From Shinisaurus crocodilurus (taxonomy: Eukaryota; Chordata; Lepidosauria; Squamata; Shinisauridae), in NCBI GenBank assembly GCA_021292165.1, contig CM037877.1:303866063-303930062 (forward strand): a DNA stretch of 64,000 nucleotides, read 5' to 3'. Below the pieces are notes generated by a model. It was not told the DNA's origin and made no database searches. It saw only the letters and a list, made by a program, of their open reading frames with translations. Shown here in pieces: positions 11,506 through 22,029 of this stretch. Both the position numbers and the translations under genes were made by a program. Within the stretch, counting starts at the first letter, position 1. The number at the start of each line of letters is the position of its first letter.

Positions 11506-13999
11506 GTAAGGGAAGGGGCACGCACACATACCGGGATTGAGGGTGGGGACGACGGGAGAGCATAGATGGACCTAGATCAGCCTTCGCTCCCCAACCTGGT
11601 GCCCTTCGGATGTGTTGGACTACAATTCCCGTCAATACCGGCCAGTATAGCCCATGGTCAGGTACGATGGGAAATGTAATCCAAAACACCCGGAGGACGC
11701 CAGGTTGAAAAAGGCAAACTAGGTCATCTCACCATGAGGATGGGTCTGGAGAAGGGAGGAAAAGTTTTACCTGTTTGGTCCCACATTCTCTGCATTGGGG
11801 GTGCTGGTGGACCCACTTTCTTTACCTGGTTCAGGTGTATTAGCAATGCTTGTTACAGCAACGGGTGCGGGGGGGGGGACTTGACAAAGCTAGGGACTCT
11901 GAAAACAAAATGCTTTTGAAAAATGCATTCGTACTTTTTCCTGTAAATGCCTGTGCTGTTTACTTTCACTTTCTGTTGCATCATTTCCCTTTCAGCTGGG
12001 ATCTCTGAACCTGCCTTGTTCTGCCTTTAACTCAGCCTTCTCCAACCTGGTGCCCTCCAGATGTTTTGGGCTACAACCCGGTAGTCCAGACCATTGCCCA
12101 TGCTGGCTGGGGCTGATGGGATTTGAAGTCCAAAACATCTGGAGGGCACCAAGTTGGAGAAGGCTGTTTTAATCCATTCTCTGCCTGAAATCTATGCCCA
12201 GCAAAGGGAATTTGGAGGCAAATTTATCCCCCATGAAACATTTATTTCCCTTTTTTCTTTAGGAATTCAAGCTTGCTCTTAGGCTCATGCCAATGGGGCT
12301 ACAGCAGCAGTAACATAAATAACTGCTGATTTGCAGCCATGTAATAAAAAGCTCTGAAAACTACAGATTGAACTCTTCCCGTACAAGATGCTTACCAGAT
12401 TGGGTGGGGCTGGGCACCAGGGCATCAAAGGAACAAGCAGACAATTCCCTCGACCATTTCTGATTCCTTGCAGAAAAATATATTGTGGAAAAGGTGGAGA
12501 AAGTGTTTTTGACTTCACTTATTTAAAGTAATCTTTTTTTAAACTGAAAATTCTTTAGGATTCCCTTCTTTAAGAAGGCCAAAAGGTGCATGTGCCTTTG
12601 CACCAGGATCAGGAGCCTGCGGTAAACACTAAATATAGGACCAAACTAAATCCGCTCCCTATAAAGTATTGAGTGAAATGTGTTCATCTACATGTGATCC
12701 ATGGAGCCATCCCTGCTCAGTCTCCCCTGACAGATCTCTCCACCACCACCACGCCACTTCCAGTTCCAGCACACCCTGGTCCTAATGAAAAGCACCCCCC
12801 CCCCCCGTTTCCTATTATGAATCGAAAATGACAGGTACAACAGCAAGTGGCACATTTTGTTTCACATCTAGTTTTAATCATATTGCTAGACTAAGTTCTG
12901 TTGATGTAGGAATACAGGCAGTCCCTGGGTTACAAACGTCCCAACTTATGGACAACTCATACTTAAGAACGGACCGCCATATATGTAAAAATCTGAGTTA
13001 AATACAGTATTTTTCCATGTATAAGACTATACTTTTTCCTAAAATCGTTAGACTAAAAATTGAGGGTCGTCTTATACACGGAAGTAAGCAGAGGAGAGAA
13101 CCGCGTGGTTGTGAAACTGCCCAGTGGGGCGTCTTATACATGGGGGCGTCTTATAGACGGAAAAATACAGGTACAATGGTTTGTACTTATGAACGCACGT
13201 ACTATACTTTGCAACACTTTGAAAACATTGCACAGCTTCTGTTCCGACTTACGTACACATTCAACTTAAAGACAGACTTACGAACGGATCTCGTTCGTAA
13301 CCCGGGGACTGCCTGTACTTACGCTTTTGAACCGCAAATAATTCTTCATCGGACATAAGAGAGAAAGTAGCTCCACTTCAACAACGTAAGGAGCAAAACT
13401 TGACATGTTCATGCCTACGAAGGGTCCTTAGAAACCATGACGTTCTCCCCGATGAAGAAAATTGTTAGCTATTCAGTTTGTTAATATTGTATGTTTACTG
13501 CTAGAGCTGAGGAAAGGCACTTGTGGGATTTTCGGCCTCATGTGCCCAGATGACATGCCTGGCTTTGCGTCCTGTGCACCTTGACTTGGGTGGGTGAGGG
13601 GTGCCATTTGCTGCTCCGCCTCAAGCAGCAAAATGCCTTGGGCCAGCCCGGGGCAGCAGTTTATACCTGCAATGTGAACATGTGCCAAGATTTCAGTTCT
13701 TTCTCTCTTTCCGGGTAGGGATGCAGTCACCAAGCTCATCTGACCTGCATTTCATCGAGCGGCACAGGGAGCAGCTGATCCAGCGGACTGCTTCAGTGGA
13801 GCCGGTGCTAGATCGTTTGTACGGTATTGTCCTAAATGAAGAGCAATACCAAAAAATCTCCTCAAAGGAAACTAACCAAGAGAAAATGCGGGAGCTCTAC
13901 AGGCTCATGCCAGGCTGGAACCGCTTTTGCAAGGATAAGCTGTATGAGGCATTGAAGATGAAAAACCCATACCTCATTGAGGACCTTGAACAGAGATGA
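11226..13999 (+). CDS. PYCARD: PYCARD (ASC), inflammasome adaptor
   Basis: ASC is a cytosolic adaptor: its PYD binds NLRP/AIM2-type sensors and its CARD recruits caspase-1, nucleating filaments. Exon 1 (11226-11505) encodes a whole PYD of about 90 residues with the family core '[11 protein letters not shown]' and '[15 protein letters not shown]'. It starts at an ATG in a GC-rich leader and ends in phase 1 before gtaagg. Exon 3 (13719-13999) encodes the CARD and stop in the matching phase after a pyrimidine-rich acceptor. Direct splicing gives 186 aa, against about 195 in human. A possible 45-nt linker exon at 12733-12777 would give 201 aa. The introns contain miniature transposons at 12033 and 12915. 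In human, PYCARD is also near KAT8 and PRSS8. The PYD and CARD order and phases make the call firm; the linker exon is uncertain. Confidence 0.92.
11590..11716. mobile_element. Degraded foldback hAT-like MITE
   Basis: 'ccaacctggtgcccttcgg' at the left is mirrored by 'ggaggacgccaggttg' at the right. This is the same terminal type as the better-preserved copy at 12033-12166. Confidence 0.5.
12033..12166. mobile_element. Foldback hAT-like MITE in PYCARD intron
   Basis: Long inverted termini, 'cagccttctccaacctgg' left and 'aagttggagaaggctg' right, with most of the element able to fold on itself. The flanking 8-mers no longer match exactly. Confidence 0.7.
12733..12777 (+). CDS. PYCARD: Possible PYCARD linker exon (uncertain)
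   Basis: It follows a good acceptor ('cccctgacag'). Read in phase 1 the 45 nt are open and encode a Thr/Pro-rich peptide, as expected for an ASC linker. The donor ('g|gtccta') is weak, and there is no sequence similarity to the linker exon of copy 1. It may be intronic sequence. Confidence 0.3.
12915..13315. mobile_element. Mariner-type MITE with TA flanks
   Basis: Termini 'caggcagtccctgggttac' and 'gtaacccggggactgcctg' are inverted, with TA on each side. It is interrupted by a second element at 13005-13171. Confidence 0.75.
13005..13171. mobile_element. Nested MITE inside the mariner-type MITE
   Basis: Left 'cagtatttttccatgtataag' type end and right 'cttatagacggaaaaatac' end are inverted and flanked by TA. 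It repeats the 'gtcttatac' motif internally. Confidence 0.6.
13719..13999 (+). CDS. PYCARD: PYCARD exon 3 (CARD)
   Basis: Acceptor 'ctttccgggtag'. Phase 1 entry completes a Gly codon and reads [19 protein letters not shown] through to DLEQR and TGA. The end 'YLIEDLEQR' closely parallels the human CARD C-terminus. Confidence 0.9.
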
Positions 14000-16589
14000 G
14001 GCAACAAAGAAGACAGAGAGGAATGCCATCCCAGCACATAGGAAATCCAGCTCCATATATCATGTGACTCCAACAGACAATGCCATATAATGTTTTCTCC
14101 CAAGCACTCACTTGGCTCCAAGTAGAAAGATATGGAAAGACAAGAGGGGCTTGCAACAAAATGTTGCAGTGGATCCTCACCGCCAGGAGTGCTCCTGTTC
14201 AGGCCTTTGGTAGGGGCAGGGAAGGCAGTTTCCAACTTACATCCGAACATTCCATTAGCAACTGCCCTGAACCATAAACTAAATTGATACTCATTCAGTC
14301 TAACTTCTGGACAACAGTCTTTTCAGGACTTTCCTGGGATTTTTTTAAAAATACCTTTTTCTTAAACTTATGTACTTTGTGTCCTTTTTGCATGGCTACC
14401 TGTGGAACCCTGGAGAGACTGAGACTCCCGGCCTGAGGTTCTGCACCTCTGGCCTAGGGGGTCCCCTTAGCATGTAGAAACCACTCCTTTATTGTGGAGT
14501 AGCCCCATTTCACTTCCAAACTGATAGGCCCTCAAGCACCTGATGGGGGAATGATGATTATTCCCCATGGGAAAGGCTCCTCGGCAGGCATGATGGCCTT
14601 TATGGAAGCAATCCAGAGAGGGCTATAGGAGCCGAATGATCTGGGTTCGAGATGGTGAGAGTAGCCACCTGTCCACTTTGATAAAGGACAGCCCTCTTTT
14701 CATGCTGAGCTTTAACTCAATGTTTGGTAGATGGCAACAAGTGGGGATCTGTGGAAGAATTATAGTATAAAGAGCTCAAAGACATTCCACACTCTGTTGT
14801 AGGGTTGCTGGGTGGTTTGTTAAACCACCCCAGCACCCACCCTTGCCAGGTTTGGATGTCACGACAAGCCACACCTGGCGAGGGTCAATTGGCCAGCAAG
14901 TGACCAGCATGTGCAAGGTGGTTAATAAGCCACTGTAGCTTATTAACCATCCTGAGATCGTGCAAACCAGCCCAGTAAAAAGCAGAGTTTGGGGGCACCT
15001 TAAAGCGAAGAAATTTATCATGGCATAAGCTTTCATGGACTACAGTCCACTTCATCAGATACCTCTTACCTCCTGCGGCTTGAATAGGGACAAAGGTTCT
15101 TGTTTCATCACACTACATATGTTAATCAGCTCACCAATACAAGGATGTCTGTGTTATCACAACAACATTTGGTGAATGGCCACTATAAATTAGGTAATTA
15201 TCACTGCCTGTACTTTCTGCATTTCAGTTCCTTACAACCTCACTGTTTACAGTCCCATCACCACCTGTATGGATATATACTTGTAAGTTGTAACTCAGGG
15301 TAACACTTCATGCTTCCAACAAAGTGGGCTGTAGTTCACAAAAGCGTGTGTCATTTTAAATGGCTTTAGCGTGCCACAATATTCTTTGTTTTTTTTCTGC
15401 AACAGACTAACATGGCTACCCCTCTGAAAATAGTCAAAAGTTGTGCACTCCTCCCACTCAACATTACTAAAAAGTAATGTTAATTGCTCTGGCCAATGGA
15501 AAAACAAGACTGTGGTCTGACTGACAGGTAAACAAGTTATGAAGTGCCCTTCTAAGTTAATTGATAAATTGTCATCCTTTAATACAAATCAGGTATACTA
15601 CCCAGCTGCAATCCTATTACTGATTACCTGAGTGTAAGCCCTATTGAAATCAATGAGGCTTACTTCTGAGTAGATATGTATAGGATTAAGGCACTTCTGT
15701 CCAATTTGAGTATTTGTAACTTTGCTGCCTGGAGATCAACCCTGATGCTGACTCCATTTTGAATTTCATTCACTGTTCACACTAGGCAGAACATTGAGAA
15801 GTCCTGTCAAGGGAATAAGAGTGCTGTACTAAGGGTAAAATTAGATTTTCTTCATGATGCATTCAGCACATTGGATGATCAAAGGCTGTTTGACAGCAAA
15901 ACATGCTATGCAGGACACTGGTATGATCTTTGCCCCTACTCTTTGTTGGGGGGTTCCCATATTTGGCTTCCCACTTCATCCAACAGTTCTTGTCAATATT
16001 CTACAGAATTTACCCTGTATATTTTTATATATTTTTATATAACTGGGAGCCAAATCATCTTTCAGCCACATAGTACTTTGTTATGTTTTTAAAAAGATTT
16101 GGAAAAAGAATGTCTGTGGAGTAAAAGTTGTATGTGCCTTCTGGATGATTTTTAGTAAATGCAAGTTAAGTGTCTAATTCTAGGCTCATAGTGTTCTCAT
16201 TGAGCGAGAAGGTAGCATGGATGGAGTGATTTGGCAAATTAAGAATTGCCTTGGGAATCAGTCTGGCACAGTCTTGGGAATTTCCACAGCTTCTTCAATT
16301 TGCAGGTAGACCCAAAGTCACAGACTTTTTTGATTACCTCAAGTCTGCTATTGATTGGATCCAGCAAAAAAGGACAATCCTATGCATGTTTACTCAAACA
16401 TAAGTCCCATTGTGTTCATTGGGGTTTCTTCCCTAGTAAATGTGTTTTGGCTGCAATCCTATATGCACATATGAGCATTAAGTCCCATTGAACTTACTTC
16501 TGAGTAGACATGCTTAAGATTGAACTGTACATTAATTGTACTTAGGTCGTGATGACTAACAAGACCCATTGATTTCAAAACCCATCTGA
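14000..16589. other. Gene-free stretch after PYCARD
   Basis: No recognisable exon. Dispersed short repeat at 15609-15700 and again at 16374-16530. No clear poly(A) signal for PYCARD was found close to the stop. Confidence 0.45.
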
Positions 16590-16915
16590 GAAAAGGCTAC
16601 AATGTTTGGGAGGGTGTTACCTTAGAAAGGGGGGACATTATAGAAGTGAATAAAATTATCTATGGTGTGGAGAAAGTGGCTAGAGAGAAGTTTTTCTCCT
16701 TCTCATGCGGTGTTAGAACCCAAGGTCATCCAATGAAGATGAATGGTGGGAGATTTAGGGCAGACAAAAAGAAGTACTTCTTCATATGGTACATAGTTAA
16801 ACTGTGGAATTTGCTACCACAGGATGTGGTGATGGTCACCAACTTGGGCAGCTTTAAAGGGGGATTAGACACATTAATGGAGGATACAACTATCAAATAC
16901 TCAATGGTGGCTGGT
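16590..16915 (+). mobile_element. LINE ORF2 C-terminal fragment (CR1/L2-like)
   Basis: The translated frame from 16646 reads 'EKFFSFSCGVRTQG', 'MNGGRFRADKKKYFF' and 'KLWNLLPQDVVMVTNLGSF'. This is a repeat-family reading frame commonly seen in reptile genomes rather than a host protein. Confidence 0.6.
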
Positions 16916-17044
16916 GAGCTTTGGAGTTGGTGGGGCCAATTTCTTTTGCTTCTGCATAGCATACATCGCTACAACAGTTGTAGTTGCGCACATGTACAAC
17001 ACGCATGTACTGTTTTTTGCGTGCATGCACACTTTTGGATAAAC

Positions 17045-18243
17045 TAGGGCTTCTCAAACTTTCTACCTCCAGGGCCCTCTTGAGAGAGCTGAAAATGACT
17101 TGAGGCCCACCAGTCACAAAATGATATTGTAGGGCCAAAGCCAGTCACAAAATGGTAACAGATAAGAGGTGGAATTTGGCATAATCAGCCGGCAATGACC
17201 GATACCATTTTATACTGATATCTATTTCCTCCTTGACAATTGCTAAATTCTTTGCCACAGCTATTTCCTTGTAGTAGGGAGTTCCATAATTCAGCTTTCC
17301 TGAAATTAATTACAGACATTGGTTCTGGAGGTATTATTACACAGCCTTCGCATTTCAGGAAGAATTTGCAGAGCCAGATGCTCTAAGTCTGGGTGTGCCC
17401 ATGAACACTTCCCTTGGCACCCAACAGGCTACCTGCCTCTCCTGGTTTTAATTTTAAGATATTTTTTTTAATTAATTGGGAGATTGCCATGCTGCAAAGC
17501 AAAGAGCTGCCCTTTATTTGGTTTGAAAATCTTTATTTTGGATAAAAAGAGTGGGTGTTTTATTTTTAATTTTGGAGCGCAGACCCATCATAACTGCCTC
17601 ATACTTAGGTTCTTGGGGTAGCTACTTTTCCATTAGTCTCACCAGTTTGCCTTCTGGGAAATGAGTGTTTTGTCACTGGCCACGCCCACAATGGCAGCCA
17701 TTTTATGAATGAACAAGCCCCTCCATGGCAGCCATTTTGTGAGAGAGCCCTTGACACTGTCAAGATTCTGAATGTGCCCACAAACCCAAAAAGGTGAGGG
17801 ACCACTGCTCTAAGTAGAGAAAACTGTTTATATTATATTGTTTTTCTCCTACCCACATCCCACATGCCTCTCAGAGTCTTCTTACCCATCTTTATCATTT
17901 CTTCTCCCCTTCTTTCATACTTGTACCCTAAACCCAACGGCCAGTTTCTTTCATCCCTCCCTCCTGCTGCTTTTACATTAACTTCTTCCTATAAGTTTCC
18001 TTCTCTTATGCCCTTCCTCTTTATTCCCAGTTGAAAAAAAAGATACTATTGTTATTATTGAAAAAAATATTAGCCTTGCTCTCTAACCAATCCCGCTGCC
18101 ACAGTTGCCTATGCAGTGTGCCTGGTGCGGCCATGGCATGGGGCAGTCAAGCGAAGAGGCACTGGGCAGTCTGCAGCACTGAGACCCACCTGAAGGTCAG
18201 CTGACCCACTAGTGGGTCCCGACCCACACTTTGAGAAACACTG
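17045..18243. mobile_element. Non-autonomous hAT element, 1.2 kb
   Basis: Imperfect inverted ends 'tagggcttctcaaactt' and 'cactttgagaaacactg' are bounded by a perfect 8-bp target duplication 'ggataaac' (17037-17044 and 18244-18251). No transposase frame remains. 'aatggcagccattttgtgag'-like units recur internally. Confidence 0.85.
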
Positions 18244-18539
18244 GGATAAACACTGTATGCCAACAAAAGCCCTTCACTCGCACGTCTTCCTGTAATGTAT
18301 TTTTCAAAAGCATTAATCTGCCACTAGCAAATGACACAATTCTTGCCTCATTATCTCACTAGGCTTATCCCTTGTTTATTTACATTTTTGGAAATAAAGT
18401 TAGGCACCCCAAGGACAGGCTATAACATACCTTTGGGACTGTCAAATCCCAAAGATGAAGAAAGGATGTCCGCTTACATAAAAGATTCAAAGCTACAATG
18501 CCTGCATGAACTTAGTATGTCGCCAGTCTGATACCTCTT

Positions 18540-19437
18540 TACTCCATCATTTTCTCTATCTTGGCAGCTATCTTTCTGTTACAGCTAACATCGACAGTGA
18601 AATCCAGCATCGTCTGAGCTCCGCAAGTGCCGTGTTTTCTCGAATGAAACATAGAGTGTTCGAGGATCGGGATATTTGTAAGAAGACCAAAACACTGGTT
18701 TATGAAGCCATTGTATTACCAACTTTATTGTATGCCTGCGAAACATGGACTATCTATAAACGTCACTTCCACCTCCTTGAAAGATTTCATCAACGTTGCC
18801 TCCGGAAAATCCTGCGAATTACTTGGGAAGATAGGCGAACAAATGTCAGTGTACTGGAAGAAGCAAAGACTACTAGCATTGAAAAAATGATCCTTCAACG
18901 CCAACTTCAGTGGACCGGTCATGTTGTTCGAATGCCTGACTGCCGTCTCCCAAAGCAGTTACTTTATTCTCAACTCAAGGATGGAAAGCGGAATACCGGT
19001 GGTCAATATAAGAGGTTTAAAGATGTTCTTAAGGCTAATCTAAAAAAATGCAATATAAACATCAAAAACTGGGAAGCTCTGGCCCATGAACGATCTAACT
19101 GGAGGTTGGCCTTTCACAAAGGTTCTATGGACTTTGAAGAAGCTTGAGTGCAAGGTGAAAGGGAGAAACGTGCGAAGCGAAAAGCACGTCAAATGAATCC
19201 TTTACAAGACCATCTTCCATCTGGTAACCTGTGTCCTCACTGTGGGAAGCTGTGTGGATCTAGAATTGGCCTCCACAGTCACTTACGGACCCATCGCTAG
19301 AGTCTACACAATTTTCTTTAGAATTTTCCTCCTTTTAAAATCTCCTTTTTGTAAATTTTCTCTCTCTCTCTTTTTTTTTATCCTGGAAGACAATCTTACT
19401 CGGTCACGAGTGATCGACTGACTGACTGACTGACTCC
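18540..19437 (+). mobile_element. 5'-truncated copy of the APE-type LINE
   Basis: Nearly identical to 28400-29230 of the long LINE, covering the last part of the RT ORF, the C2H2 finger and the 3' end. Here the six-A run that is five A in the long copy is intact, so the frame continues across it. A TGA interrupts the frame at about 19145. The 3' UTR is about 55 bp longer than in the long copy, and the tail is (GACT)n. Confidence 0.9.
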
Positions 19438-20334
19438 ATTTCCCCAAGTAACCTACATTAAACTACTTTTATCATGAATGAAATTATAGCAGTGAACAGG
19501 GCCGGATTAAGCTAGGGGCTGTTGGAGCGGAAGCTCCAGGCCCCTAATAGAAAATAGGCCCACAATTATAGGGACACGCGGCGATTTCCCCCCCCCCCCT
19601 TCGGAGACGTCCGGGGAAAGGGAGCCTTGCGCTGCCACTGCCGTCCTTTCCTGTGGCAGGCTCGGGGCAGGCGCCTTCCGCGAGGGGGGGAAGCAGGCAC
19701 GGGAGGAGCCACGGCCACAGCTTCATGGAGAGAGCCAGGTAGAGGACGGACCCTCTCCGGCTTCTTCCTTCTTCCTCCTCCCTCCTCCTCCTGTGTCTTG
19801 GGGACTCGTCCGGCGTCGGATTTCCCTTTCGTTTTGCTGGGCCCTCCTCTTGTCTCGGCCGTGAGTGACAGGCGGCAAAGCCCCGGGAGAAACCCAACCT
19901 CGTCATCAGCAGCTGCAACTTCAAGCGCGTCAAGCTGCTCTCGCTGGGCTCGAGGTTTGTCCAGTTTCCCTGAGGGAAACCGAGGCAAAAAGGAAGGCAA
20001 GGCTGGCACAAAATGCCCCCCCCTCACACGCAGACACTTCCGTTCTCTTTCTCCTGTTTCAGCTTCCCCCAAAGCACCTTCCTTCCTGCCTCAGTTTCCC
20101 TCAAAGTTTGCATACAGTTTCCCTCAAAGTTCGAGGGAAACAAGCAAAAAAGAAAGGCAGGCAGGCAGGCACAAAGTGGGTCCCCCCCTTCTATTCCCTT
20201 TCTCCTTCCATTTCTGCCTCAGCTTCCTTCAAAGTACTCTCCCTCCTTCCCGGCATCTGCCTCAGTTTCCCTCAGAGTGCCCTCTTTCCTGCCTGCCCAC
20301 CTGTTTCCCATACAGGCGCTGCTGCCTTTTCACA

Positions 20335-20500
20335 TTTATTTTATTTATTTATTTTATTTGTTATATTTATACCCCACCTTTTTTCCTGCAAGGAACCCAA
20401 GGCGACTTACATAGTCCTCCTCCTCCTCCTCCTCCTCCTCCTCCATCTCCATTTTATCCTCACAACAACCCTGTGAGGTAGGTTAGGCTGAGAGTCAGGG
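20335..20500 (-). mobile_element. Truncated CORE/MIR-like SINE
   Basis: Matches the 3' part of the SINE at 7537-7789, from the AT tail through 'ataccccaccttttttcctg' to the 'ctgtgaggtaggttaggctg' core. The tRNA head is missing. A (CTC)n expansion lies inside. Confidence 0.7.
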
Positions 20501-20695
20501 ACTTTTTATAATGTATTTCAGTTTACCCCACACAAAGCACTCACACACACAGAGCAGCCAGACAAAAGCAAAACACGCTTATAATTTGTAGGTAGCCTTT
20601 TATAATGTATTTCAATTTTAGACAGCAAAAAAGGTAGTACATTCTTATTTTTTAAACCCACTTTTGCCATCGAAATAAAATTCCATCCTCCATTT

Positions 20696-21066
20696 AATCA
20701 TTTATTATTTATTTATTTATTGCATTTATACCCCGCTCTTCAGCCAGAAAAGGCTCTCAGAGCGGCTTACACAGATTAATAATAAGACATTCCCTGCCCT
20801 CAGGCTCACAATCTAAAAGACATGACACAAAAGGAAAAGGGATTGGGAGGGAGGAGGAAGAATGCCAAACTCAGGCACCAATATAATGTTTGGCATTCTT
20901 CCTCCTCCCCCCCAATCCCTTTTCCTTTTGTGTCACGTCTTTTAGATTGTGAGCCTGAGGGTAGGGAATGTCTTATTATTACCGGTAATCTGTGTAAACC
21001 GCTCTGAGAGCCTTTTCTGGCTGAAGAGCGGGGTATAAATGGAATAAATAAATAAATAAATCATTA
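20696..21066. repeat. Long near-perfect hairpin
   Basis: Left arm 20696-20870 and right arm 20888-21066 are near-exact reverse complements, separated by a 17-nt loop. Each arm is an LINE/SINE-like 3' tail in opposite orientation. The whole is bracketed by direct repeats of about 50 bp (about 20650-20705 and 21064-21120, sharing 'attccatcctccatttaatc'). Confidence 0.85.
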
Positions 21067-21647
21067 ATTTCTACCCACTTTTGCCATCAAAATAACATTC
21101 CATCCTCCATTTAATCACTTGTTAACATAATTAATTTATAATAACTTTCCGTTTAAGAAAAAAAAATTCACCCCTATCAAGTGAAAAAAAATGACCCAGG
21201 TCCTTTTTTTTTACTTGATCCATTCGTTCTTTTTTTAAAAAAAAACTTTAGTCCGGTCCCCCAACAGTCTGAGAGACAATGAACTGGCCCCCTGTTTAAA
21301 AAGTTTGAGGACCCCTGTTGTAATCCTTACATCAACCCTGTAAGGCAGGTCAATAGCATTCTCTCCATACAGCACGTGGGGGGGGGGGGGCAGCTGAGTA
21401 AGAGCTCGGTTCGTGTACATTGTTGCCTAACAGTCTGCATAATTCCCGAAGGGGTGGGCTGTGTTAGTCTATTGCAGCAAGAACAACAAGAGAGTCTTGT
21501 GGTACCCTAAAGACCAACACATTCATTCTGACATAAGCTTTCACGGACACTGCCCACTTCCATCAGGTTTTATTGAGTTAACAAGCTTATTGTTTACAAA
21601 AAAAGAAATATTTTCAATATGTTTCTGTTTTGGCACTTTAATGGTAA

Positions 21648-21671
21648 TTAGGGTTAGGGTTAGGGTTAGGG
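21648..21671 (+). repeat. Interstitial telomere-type repeat
   Basis: Four exact tandem TTAGGG units inside the hAT element. Confidence 0.9.
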
Positions 21672-22029
21672 TTTTAATTTGTTTTAATATAAAATTGCGT
21701 CTTCATTTTATTTATTTCCATAAAAAGGCCCACCAAAATCCTCAGCACCAGGCCCATAATGCTCTTAATCCGGCCCTGGCAGTGAAGTAATATTAAACAC
21801 TTCAGATCACTACATAACCACGTGGCTAGATTCCTGGGTAACTTTAGGCCACTCACAATCTCACAGCTTTAACCACAAGGTTTTTGTGAGTATAAAAGGG
21901 GGCTGAGGGAATGACATGTCTGCCACTTAGAGCTCCTTGGAGGGAAGGCTCACAAATTTGAACATAATTCCTTGTAGGGAAGGAAGGGACAACAGGGTAC
22001 ATATTTGACCATAAAAGCCTCCTAGGCCA

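Larger units (their letters stand above)
19497..21778. mobile_element. Non-autonomous hAT element with cargo, 2.3 kb
   Basis: Inverted termini 'cagggccggattaag' and 'cttaatccggccctg' are flanked by a perfect 8-bp duplication 'gcagtgaa' (19489-19496 and 21779-21786). Inside are a GC-rich, CpG-rich block (19560-20330), a minus-strand SINE (20335-20500), a long hairpin (20696-21066) and four TTAGGG units (21648-21671). No transposase is visible. Confidence 0.88.

Noticed and set aside
11072..11509. 145-aa frame overlapping PYCARD exon 1
   Set aside because: Different frame from the PYD; GC-rich shadow.
16646..17047. 133-aa frame as a host protein
   Set aside because: Sequence matches a widespread LINE family and lies in repeat sequence.
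19627..20481. 284-aa open frame
   Set aside because: Several frames are open at once in a GC-rich, low-complexity block inside a hAT element; no domain is recognisable.
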